Positions 1 to 7,179 of a stretch of 47,037 nucleotides of DNA are shown here, in pieces. A program made the position numbers and the translations under genes. A model generated the notes under the pieces. It did no database searches, was not told the origin of the DNA, and worked only from the letters and a program-made list of their open reading frames with translations. The DNA is from Lachnospiraceae bacterium (GTDB lineage Bacteria > Bacillota > Clostridia > Lachnospirales > Lachnospiraceae): contig JAILFK010000061.1 in the NCBI GenBank assembly GCA_024697595.1, forward strand, positions 1 to 47,037. Reading direction: 5' to 3'. The stretch's first letter is position 1, and every line of letters begins with the position of its first letter.

Positions 1-136
1 GTGTCCACTATGTTGGGCAGAAGATTATAGCCCGTGCATCCTGTGTCTAATTGGATGGGTAGACAGAATCAGGATGGAGATTTGTGTCCATAATGAGGGA
101 TACTAAAAACTTTTTGTGTCCACACTTATGGGTACA
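1..136. mobile_element. Probable end of an insertion sequence (IS21-like), body outside the window
   Basis: Four related repeats of about 17 bp start with GTGTC and end in GGG: 1-17 (GTGTCCACTATGTTGGG), 43-59 (GTGTCTAATTGGATGGG), 84-99 (GTGTCCATAATGAGGG) and 116-132 (GTGTCCACACTTATGGG). Start-to-start spacing is 42, 41 and 32 bp. Several spaced copies of a transposase-binding repeat inside each end are typical of the IS21 family. The tip would then lie near 136, where the minus strand reads TGTACCC. No transposase is visible, because the element would extend to the left of position 1. The family assignment is an inference; the repeats themselves are plain in the sequence. Confidence 0.45.
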
Positions 137-145
137 TTATACTCC

Positions 146-279
146 CTATACTAGAAACAGCTTAAATTCAAGCTTTTCCGGGAACCGAAATCTGCGGTGC
201 TCTCCATAGTAGAGCTTTGCAGCTTTCTGTATGTAAGATTTTGGAATCTCAAATGTTCCCAGAAATAGCGCATTTTCAA
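146..279 (-). pseudogene. Possible remnant of an open reading frame of unknown function
   Basis: Read on the minus strand, about 44 codons are open between the ppdK stop and a TAG at 146-148, with sequence such as GTFEIPKSYIQKAAKLYYGE and then RRFRFPEKLEF. The amino acid composition looks protein-like, but no start codon or ribosome-binding site is evident, and the frame runs back into ppdK. It ends 10 bp from the inferred IS tip, so it may be the 3' end of a gene left after a deletion or insertion. I do not recognise the product. It may also be a chance open frame. Confidence 0.2.
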
Positions 280-2919
280 TTAGTGTTTCTCGGCGATAGC
301 TGCCTGTGCTGCAGCAAGTCTAGCGATAGGTACTCTGAATGGAGAGCATGATACATAATCAAGACCAATCTTGTGGCAGAACTCTACTGAAGATGGGTCT
401 CCACCGTGCTCACCACAGATACCTACATGAAGCTTGTTGTTTACTGGCTTGCCAAGCTTAATTGCTGTTTCCATAAGCTTGCCAACACCTGTCTGGTCAA
501 GCTTTGCGAATGGATCGTTCTCGAAAATCTTCTGATCATAGTAAGCACCAAGGAACTTACCTGCATCATCACGAGAGAATCCAAATGTCATCTGTGTAAG
601 ATCGTTTGTACCGAAGCAGAAGAAATCAGCCTCTGATGCAATTTCATCAGCTGTAAGAGCAGCTCTAGGAATCTCAATCATTGTTCCTACTTCATACTCT
701 AGCTTTGCACCAGCAGCAGCAATTTCAGCATCAGCTGTTTCTACTACAACCTTCTTAACAAACTTAAGCTCCTTAACCTCACATACAAGTGGAATCATGA
801 TTTCTGGCTTAACATTCCAATCTGGATGAGCCTTCTGTACTTCAAGAGCTGCACGAATAACAGCCTTTGTCTGCATCTTTGCAATTTCTGGATATGTAAC
901 TGCAAGACGACATCCTCTGTGACCCATCATTGGGTTGAACTCATGAAGACTATCAATATATGCCTTAATTTCTTCTACTGATTTATTCTTTGCTTTTGCA
1001 AGTTTCTCGATATCAGCATCCTCTGTAGGAACGAATTCGTGAAGAGGTGGATCAAGGAATCTGATTGTAACTGGGCATCCCTCAAGTGCCTCGTAAAGAG
1101 CCTTGAAGTCTCCCTGCTGATAAGGAAGAATCTTCTCAAGAGCAGCCTCTCTCTCTTCTACTGTATCTGAGCAAATCATCTCACGGAATGCTGCGATTCT
1201 ATCAGCCTCAAAGAACATGTGCTCTGTACGGCAAAGGCCGATACCTTCTGCACCAAGCTCTCTAGCCTTCTTAGCATCAGCTGGAGTATCTGCATTTGTT
1301 CTAACTTTAAGTTTTCTGAACTCGTCTGCCCATGCCATTACACGGCCAAACTCACCAGCGATTTTAGCATCAACTGTAGGAATGATACCAGCGTAAATAT
1401 TACCTGTTGTACCATCGATAGAGATTTCAGAACCCTCTGTAAAGGTTGTTCCTGCAAGAGTAAACTTCTTGTTCTCCTCATCCATAACGATGTCGCCGCA
1501 ACCAGATACACAGCATGTACCCATACCACGAGCAACAACGGCAGCGTGTGATGTCATACCACCACGAACTGTAAGGATACCCTGAGCACTCTTCATACCT
1601 GTGATATCTTCTGGTGATGTCTCAAGTCTTACAAGTACAACCTTCTCTCCTCTTGCAGCCCATTCTACAGCATCATCAGCTGTAAATACAACCTTACCAC
1701 AAGCAGCTCCTGGAGAAGCTCCAAGTCCCTTGCCAAGTGGTGTAGCAGCCTTTAGTGCAGCAGCATCAAACTGAGGATGAAGCAATGTATCAAGGTTACG
1801 TGGGTCGATCATTGCAACTGCTTCCTGTGGAGTCTTGTGTCCCTCATCAACCAGGTCACAAGCTATCTTTAATGCAGCTGGAGCTGTTCTCTTACCGTTA
1901 CGGCACTGAAGCATGTAAAGCTTCTTGTTCTCAACAGTAAACTCCATATCCTGCATATCATGATAGTGATTCTCAAGTGTCTCACATACCTTTAAGAACT
2001 CAGCATAAGCCTCTGGGAATTCCTGCTCCATCTGAGCGATTGGCATTGGTGTACGAACACCAGCAACTACGTCCTCACCCTGAGCGTTGATAAGAAACTC
2101 ACCCATAAGTTTATTCTCACCTGTTGCAGGGTCACGTGTAAATGCAACACCTGTACCAGATTCATTATTTAAGTTACCAAATACCATTGGCATTACGTTA
2201 ACAGCTGTTCCCCAAGAATAAGGAATGTCATTGTCACGACGATATACATTCGCACGTGGATTATCCCATGACTTAAATACAGCCTCGATAGCAAGCTTTA
2301 ACTGCTCTACTGGATCAGAAGGGAAATCCTGTCCCAACTGCTTCTTGTACTCAGCCTTGAACTGAGAAGCCAATTCCTTTAAGTCTGCTGCTGTAAGATC
2401 AACGTCAAACTTAACACCCTTCTTTTCCTTCATCTCATCGATAAGCTGCTCGAAGTACTTCTTTCCAACTTCCATAACAACATCAGAGAACATCTGGATA
2501 AATCTTCTATATGAATCATAAACGAAACGCTCGAATGCAGGATCTGGATTTCCCTTGATCATTGCATCTACTACTTCATCATTTAAACCAAGGTTTAAGA
2601 TTGTATCCATCATACCTGGCATTGAAGCACGCGCTCCTGAACGAACTGAAACAAGTAGTGGGTTCTGTAGATCCCCGAACTTCTTTCCGTTAACTTCCTC
2701 CATCCACTTTACACCTTCCATTGTCTGAGCCATAATCTCATCATTGATCTTACGACCATCCTCATAGTACTGTGTACAAGCTTCTGTTGTGATTGTGAAA
2801 CCCTGTGGTACTGGAAGACCAATCTCTGTCATCTCAGCAAGATTTGCACCCTTTCCACCAAGTAGGTTTCTCATGGACATGTTACCTTCTTTGAAGGTAT
2901 AGACCCATTTGTTTGCCAT
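280..2919 (-). CDS. ppdK: Pyruvate, phosphate dikinase
   Basis: The enzyme interconverts pyruvate + ATP + Pi and PEP + AMP + PPi in the cytoplasm. In anaerobes it often runs as a PPi-saving glycolytic step. The 879-residue product has the three-domain layout: N-terminal nucleotide-binding domain (GGKGANLAEM near the start, SVRSGARASMPGMMDTILNL around residue 95), central phosphohistidine domain with GGMTSHAAVVARGMG (catalytic His, with the preceding Thr as the usual regulatory site), and C-terminal PEP/pyruvate barrel with GICGEHGGDP carrying the catalytic Cys. The frame is open to 3024, but the start at 2919 is chosen because it has an AGGAGGAAG site just upstream, matches the family N-terminus (MANKWVYTF), and a likely promoter lies at 3015-3042, downstream of the longer start. 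It appears monocistronic. Confidence 0.96.
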   Translation of the reverse strand: MANKWVYTFKEGNMSMRNLLGGKGANLAEMTEIGLPVPQGFTITTEACTQYYEDGRKINDEIMAQTMEGVKWMEEVNGKKFGDLQNPLLVSVRSGARASMPGMMDTILNLGLNDEVVDAMIKGNPDPAFERFVYDSYRRFIQMFSDVVMEVGKKYFEQLIDEMKEKKGVKFDVDLTAADLKELASQFKAEYKKQLGQDFPSDPVEQLKLAIEAVFKSWDNPRANVYRRDNDIPYSWGTAVNVMPMVFGNLNNESGTGVAFTRDPATGENKLMGEFLINAQGEDVVAGVRTPMPIAQMEQEFPEAYAEFLKVCETLENHYHDMQDMEFTVENKKLYMLQCRNGKRTAPAALKIACDLVDEGHKTPQEAVAMIDPRNLDTLLHPQFDAAALKAATPLGKGLGASPGAACGKVVFTADDAVEWAARGEKVVLVRLETSPEDITGMKSAQGILTVRGGMTSHAAVVARGMGTCCVSGCGDIVMDEENKKFTLAGTTFTEGSEISIDGTTGNIYAGIIPTVDAKIAGEFGRVMAWADEFRKLKVRTNADTPADAKKARELGAEGIGLCRTEHMFFEADRIAAFREMICSDTVEEREAALEKILPYQQGDFKALYEALEGCPVTIRFLDPPLHEFVPTEDADIEKLAKAKNKSVEEIKAYIDSLHEFNPMMGHRGCRLAVTYPEIAKMQTKAVIRAALEVQKAHPDWNVKPEIMIPLVCEVKELKFVKKVVVETADAEIAAAGAKLEYEVGTMIEIPRAALTADEIASEADFFCFGTNDLTQMTFGFSRDDAGKFLGAYYDQKIFENDPFAKLDQTGVGKLMETAIKLGKPVNNKLHVGICGEHGGDPSSVEFCHKIGLDYVSCSPFRVPIARLAAAQAAIAEKH

Positions 2920-2949
2920 AATTTTCTTCCTCCTAAAATTACTTTTTTC

Positions 2950-2975
2950 GCGTTTATCATCTCCACAATAAACGC
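2950..2975 (-). promoter_or_regulatory. Stem-loop in the ppdK 5' leader
   Basis: The arms GCGTTTAT and ATAAACGC form a perfect 8-bp stem with a 10-nt loop, ending about 17 nt upstream of the ppdK ribosome-binding site. No T-run follows directly, so it is not a standard terminator. It could stabilise the mRNA or affect translation. Confidence 0.4.
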
Positions 2976-3014
2976 ATTTCACTTCACTCAGAGGTGCTTT
3001 CACACCCTTTTTCA

Positions 3015-3042
3015 ATTTTATCATAACAGGTTAATTATTCAA
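3015..3042 (-). promoter_or_regulatory. Likely ppdK promoter
   Basis: Minus strand: -35 TTGAAT (3037-3042), 16-nt spacer, -10 TAAAAT (3015-3020). Transcription would start near 3008, giving a leader of about 90 nt, and would exclude the longer possible ppdK start at 3024. Confidence 0.5.
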
Positions 3043-3073
3043 TAATTTATTATGTATATTGTTGTATTTTTAA

Positions 3074-3112
3074 CAAAAAAAGATAACCTTCAAAAACATT
3101 TGAAAATTATCT
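3074..3112 (-). terminator. Rho-independent terminator after glyS
   Basis: On the minus strand a 14-bp stem (AGATAATTTTCAAA paired with TTTGAAGGTTATCT, two G-U pairs) with a short loop is followed by TTTTTTTG. It lies about 50 nt past the glyS stop and separates that transcript from ppdK. Confidence 0.85.
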
Positions 3113-3160
3113 CTTTTATAACTAATCTGTATACACACTTTTAAAAAGTATTATTATATT

Positions 3161-4558
3161 TTACCACTCAAATTTCTTCTCAAAATAAGCATCAAGATCT
3201 GCAATTGCAATTCGCTCCTGCTCCATAGAATCACGATCACGAACAGTAACCATGTTATCTTCCTCAGAATCGAAATCATAAGTTACGCAAAATGGTGTAC
3301 CAATCTCGTCCTGACGACGATATCTCTTACCGATATTTCCTCTGTCGTCAAACTCGCAGTTATACTTCTTAGAAAGCTGAGTAAATACCTTCTCAGCACC
3401 CTCGTTTAACTTCTTTGAAAGTGGAAGCACACCAATCTTAACCGGTGCCAACTGTGGATGGAAGTGAAGCACTGTTCTCATATCAGGCTTTTCTTCTGTT
3501 CCAATATTTTCCTCGTCATAAGCTGCACATAGGAATGCAAGCAAAATTCTATCTGCTCCAAGTGATGGCTCAATAACATATGGAATATATTTCTCACCAC
3601 TCTCATCATCAAAATATGTAAGGTCTTGCTTAGAAGTATTCTGATGCTGTGTAAGATCATAATCTGTTCTATCAGCGATACCCCAAAGTTCGCCCCAACC
3701 AAATGGGAACATAAACTCAATATCTGTTGTACCCTTTGAGTAGAATGCCAACTCTGCAGGATCATGATCACGAAGACGAATCTCCTCCTCCTTCATACCA
3801 AGAGAAAGTAACCAGTCACGGCAGAAGCCTCTCCAATACTCAAACCACTCAAGGTCTGTTCCTGGCTTACAGAAGAATTCTAACTCCATCTGCTCGAACT
3901 CTCTTGTACGGAAAATAAAGTTACCAGGTGTAATCTCATTTCTAAAAGACTTACCAATCTGGCCGATACCAAATGGCAATTTCTTTCTAGATGTACGCTG
4001 TACATTTTTAAAGTTTACAAAGATACCCTGCGCTGTCTCAGGACGAAGATATACAGTGTTTTTGGCATCTTCTGTAACACCCATAAAAGACTTGAACATG
4101 AGGTTAAACTGTCTAATATCTGTAAAATTGTGCTTACCACAAGTAGGACATGGAATGCTATTTTCCTTGATGTAATCCATCATCTCATCTGCAGTCCATC
4201 CATCAACTGAAGACTTAAGCTCCAATCCATTTTCTGCTGCAAAGTCCTCGATAACCTTATCTGCTCTAAATCTCTCGTGACACTCTTTACAATCCATAAG
4301 CGGATCAGAAAATCCTCCCAAGTGACCTGATGCCACCCATGTCTGTGGATTCATAATAATTGCACTGTCGATTCCAACATTGTATGGATTCTCCTGAACG
4401 AATTTCTTCCACCAAGCCTTCTTGATATTATTCTTTAACTCCACACCAAGATTTCCATAATCCCAGCTATTTGCAAGACCTCCATAGATCTCAGAACCAG
4501 GATATACAAAACCTCTTGACTTACTTAGAGCTACAATTTTGTCCATTGTCTTTTCCAT
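3161..4558 (-). CDS. glyS: Glycyl-tRNA synthetase, homodimeric class II type
   Basis: Charges tRNA-Gly with glycine. At 465 residues it is the single-chain, eukaryote-like GlyRS rather than the alpha2-beta2 enzyme. Visible features are the N-terminal motif 1 region ([14 protein letters not shown]), a zinc-type insertion with CKECHERF and CPTCGKHNF, motif 2 ([21 protein letters not shown]), and the C-terminal anticodon-binding domain ([20 protein letters not shown]). The start at 4558 ([16 protein letters not shown]) is preferred over 4570, because the GAAGGATGG site is properly spaced for 4558 and runs directly into the upstream ATG. It lies 85 nt downstream of the preceding gene, with a perfect terminator behind it. 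Confidence 0.95.
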   Translation of the reverse strand: MEKTMDKIVALSKSRGFVYPGSEIYGGLANSWDYGNLGVELKNNIKKAWWKKFVQENPYNVGIDSAIIMNPQTWVASGHLGGFSDPLMDCKECHERFRADKVIEDFAAENGLELKSSVDGWTADEMMDYIKENSIPCPTCGKHNFTDIRQFNLMFKSFMGVTEDAKNTVYLRPETAQGIFVNFKNVQRTSRKKLPFGIGQIGKSFRNEITPGNFIFRTREFEQMELEFFCKPGTDLEWFEYWRGFCRDWLLSLGMKEEEIRLRDHDPAELAFYSKGTTDIEFMFPFGWGELWGIADRTDYDLTQHQNTSKQDLTYFDDESGEKYIPYVIEPSLGADRILLAFLCAAYDEENIGTEEKPDMRTVLHFHPQLAPVKIGVLPLSKKLNEGAEKVFTQLSKKYNCEFDDRGNIGKRYRRQDEIGTPFCVTYDFDSEEDNMVTVRDRDSMEQERIAIADLDAYFEKKFEW

Positions 4559-4643
4559 TTTTAATTCCATCCTTCAATATATAAATTAATCCGCTTTTAT
4601 ATTTGAAATATTTGACAAATATATCCGCATATTTTTTAACTAA

Positions 4644-5384
4644 TTACTTCTCTACTTCATAAATGATGTATGTAAGCTGTGTTGCATCATTATTGCCATC
4701 TGTCTGAGCGATAGCAACTGTAGAATCATCCACAATAGTAGTGTTCTTATCAGAAACATAAAGTATCTTGCCCGGTACTTTTACGTTGATATTTTCTTTG
4801 ATAATCAACACATTGCATTCCTTATTAGATGTCACATCTATTGTCTCAACTGAATCAGCCTTTTGCCCGTCTTTTACAGAAACAAATGAATCCATGAAGG
4901 TATAACCATCATTTAAAGCAGCATTCATACTACCTGTATACATTGCATATTTAGTAAAGTCAGCATACTCAGCCACTGTAGGATATACAATCTTGGTATA
5001 TGCCTCATCACCGCTAACCTTGACTTTTTCCACTGTAATAGCAGTACTATTGGCCTTGTTATAATCATCAACCGTCTTTTTCACATAAGTCTTAAGACCG
5101 GCTTTATCATATTCACTTTTATCAAATTCCACTACCTCTTCACAGGTGACTGTTCCATCTTCATTTAAAACAATTGTTGAAACATCTGCCTTAGAAGATA
5201 AACTATTTTTTGCTACTACAACTACTATTACTACCACAACTACTGCAGCAATTAAGAGCATCAATCTTCTTCTAAATAAAATCTGTTGACGTCTCTTGGC
5301 ATTTCTAGCCTGTCTTGCTTCTCGTGTGCTTGTTTGCTTTTGATTGCTTGTGTTTTTAGATGTCTTTCTAGTCGCGTCCTTCAT
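4644..5384 (-). CDS. Single-pass membrane-anchored protein of unknown function
   Basis: The 246-residue protein starts with a very basic, Lys/Arg/Gln-rich cytoplasmic segment of about 40 residues (RNAKRRQQILFRRR), then a strong transmembrane helix rich in valine and isoleucine (LMLLIAAVVVVVIVVVV), then an extracytoplasmic domain of about 185 residues with no cysteine pairs or catalytic motif I recognise. The topology is that of an N-in, C-out anchored protein. The start at 5384 has an AAGGAGGAAAC site; the longer frame to 5444 reaches almost to the inferred promoter. It has its own promoter-like sequence at 5456-5484, so it may be transcribed separately from recO. I cannot name a function. 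Confidence 0.75.
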   Translation of the reverse strand: MKDATRKTSKNTSNQKQTSTREARQARNAKRRQQILFRRRLMLLIAAVVVVVIVVVVAKNSLSSKADVSTIVLNEDGTVTCEEVVEFDKSEYDKAGLKTYVKKTVDDYNKANSTAITVEKVKVSGDEAYTKIVYPTVAEYADFTKYAMYTGSMNAALNDGYTFMDSFVSVKDGQKADSVETIDVTSNKECNVLIIKENINVKVPGKILYVSDKNTTIVDDSTVAIAQTDGNNDATQLTYIIYEVEK

Positions 5385-5455
5385 TGTTTCCTCCTTCGAG
5401 TCACTTTTATATATAGACAACGCTTTATTTTGCGCTCTTTGCAATAATCCGAATA

Positions 5456-5484
5456 ATTATACTATGTTAAATTTATTTTTTCAA
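5456..5484 (-). promoter_or_regulatory. Likely promoter for the membrane-anchored protein (and glyS)
   Basis: Minus strand: TTGAAA (5479-5484), 17-nt spacer, TATAAT (5456-5461). It lies between recO and the gene starting at 5384 and would also feed glyS. Confidence 0.65.
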
Positions 5485-5537
5485 TCCTCACAATACCTGG
5501 CTAAGACAATCTAAGGTCTAGCCAATTAATCATATAT

Positions 5538-6269
5538 CTAACCAAGAAAATCCAATGACTTGAATTTATGTATTTCGAACTTCTTAAAATAGCAAAGAAC
5601 TGTTTCTATAAATTCTCCCTCAACTTCCTCTGTCAAATTAAATGAATAAAGTTTTTGTATAGAACTTGATATTACATACTGCAAGGCATACAACGCACTG
5701 TCGCTTATAGGATAGCCGCCAGCCTTATCATGACAATTATCACAGATGCACCCCTGGAGGTTTTCGCTAAAATAGTGTAGTTGTTTCTTGTTTCCACAAA
5801 CCCTACATTCGTATATATTAGGATATTCTCCGTTAATCGCCAGTGTCTTCCACTGGTATATTGCTCTGATCAAATCGCGATGCATCACATCGCTCTCAAG
5901 CACTCTACAGGTCTGATATAACAGTAAAAGTCTCTCACTTTCATCCATGTTTTCCTGAGCATAATACTGAGCAATCTCTAAAAAGAAATATCCATAACAG
6001 GCCTTGTCAAAATCATTGGCCATATCTCTAAAATAATTAGATATTTCAGCCTTTACTGCTGTGTATGAATTCTTCCCCTGATACACTTCAAACTGTCCAA
6101 AGGCGAAGGGATTGGCTGCTGCTAGCATCTGATTGCCCGCTCTTCTAGCGCCTTTGGCAAATGCTGTAATCAGCCCTCGCTCCTTTGTCAAAATAACAAC
6201 TCTCTTATCATACTCACCCACTGGAGTGGCCTGTAATACCATCCCGGTCAAAACAATATTAAATGCCAT
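5538..6269 (-). CDS. recO: DNA repair protein RecO
   Basis: RecO works with RecR (and RecF) to load RecA on SSB-covered single-stranded DNA during gap repair and recombination. The 243-residue protein has the N-terminal OB-fold (VLTGMVLQATPVGEYDKRVV, TKERGLITAFAKGARR) and a helical C-terminal part with a four-cysteine zinc site (CRVCGN ... CICDNC around residues 150-175). The start at 6269 overlaps the end of era by 11 nt and has an AAGGA site inside era, so the two genes are probably translationally coupled. The era-recO pairing is common in Firmicutes and supports the call. Confidence 0.93.
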   Translation of the reverse strand: MAFNIVLTGMVLQATPVGEYDKRVVILTKERGLITAFAKGARRAGNQMLAAANPFAFGQFEVYQGKNSYTAVKAEISNYFRDMANDFDKACYGYFFLEIAQYYAQENMDESERLLLLYQTCRVLESDVMHRDLIRAIYQWKTLAINGEYPNIYECRVCGNKKQLHYFSENLQGCICDNCHDKAGGYPISDSALYALQYVISSSIQKLYSFNLTEEVEGEFIETVLCYFKKFEIHKFKSLDFLG

Positions 6270-7179
6270 CGTAATCGTCCTTGCGATATCCAAAATTCTT
6301 GATGAGATAATCGCTATCTCTCCAATCCTTTTTCACCTTTACCCAGAGTTTTAAATTAACCTGAGCTTCCAACATTTTTTCACATTCATATCTGGCATTG
6401 GTTCCGATTTTTTTAAGCATCGAACCGCCTTTTCCAATTATAATACCCTTGTGGGAATCTCTCTCACATATGATTGTGGCATCAATATCACAAATTACAT
6501 TCTTGCCTTTTCTAAATTTCATCTGATCAATTGACACAGCAATTCCATGAGGTACCTCCTCATCAAGAGCATGCAATGCTTTCTCTCGAATAATCTCTGC
6601 AACAATCTGACGCTGTGGTTGATCTGTAACCGTATCCTCATCATAATATGCAGGACCATATGGTAAATATTTAAAAATTTGCTCTATCAACACATCACAG
6701 TTTTGCCCTCTAAGTGCAGAAAGAGGCACAACCTCAGCGAAATCCATCTCTTTGCTAAAGGATTCAATAACGCCAAATATCTTGTCCTTTTCCACTGTGT
6801 CCACCTTGTTAATCACAAGGATCACTGGAATATTGGCCTTCTTCAACTGTTCAATAATGTGTCTGTCACCTGCGCCGATATAATCAGACGGCTCCACAAG
6901 CCACAAAATCACATCCACATCTCTCATGGTGTGTTCAGCAACATTTACCATATATTCACCAAGCTTATTTTTTGCCTGATGAATTCCTGGTGTATCAAGA
7001 AATACTATCTGTCCCACCTCAGGATCGGTATAAACAGTCTGAATCCTATTTCTTGTTGTCTGTGGTTTATTGGATGTAATAGCAATCTTTTGACCAATTA
7101 AATGGTTCATCAATGTGGACTTTCCCACATTTGGTCTTCCTATTATTGTCACAAATCCTGATCTAAAATTATCTGTCAT
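6259..7179 (-). CDS. era: GTPase Era
   Basis: Era is an essential GTPase that binds the 3' end of 16S rRNA and assists 30S assembly. All G motifs are present: G1 GRPNVGKST (residues 14-22), G3 DTPGIHQ, G4 NKVD and G5 SALRG. The C-terminal KH RNA-binding domain contains GKGGSMLKKIG. Length (306) is normal. The ATG shares one base with the stop of the upstream peptidase gene (TAATG), and its 3' end overlaps recO. Translation is likely coupled across all three. Confidence 0.97.
   Translation of the reverse strand: MTDNFRSGFVTIIGRPNVGKSTLMNHLIGQKIAITSNKPQTTRNRIQTVYTDPEVGQIVFLDTPGIHQAKNKLGEYMVNVAEHTMRDVDVILWLVEPSDYIGAGDRHIIEQLKKANIPVILVINKVDTVEKDKIFGVIESFSKEMDFAEVVPLSALRGQNCDVLIEQIFKYLPYGPAYYDEDTVTDQPQRQIVAEIIREKALHALDEEVPHGIAVSIDQMKFRKGKNVICDIDATIICERDSHKGIIIGKGGSMLKKIGTNARYECEKMLEAQVNLKLWVKVKKDWRDSDYLIKNFGYRKDDYDGI

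Noticed and set aside
2920..3024. Longer ppdK start at 3024 (35 extra residues)
   Set aside because: It has no good ribosome-binding site, lies upstream of the inferred transcript start, and the extra residues do not look like the family N-terminus.
5503..5525. Hairpin (TGGCTA...TAGCCA) after recO as a terminator
   Set aside because: The stem is short and interrupted and no T-run follows on either strand.
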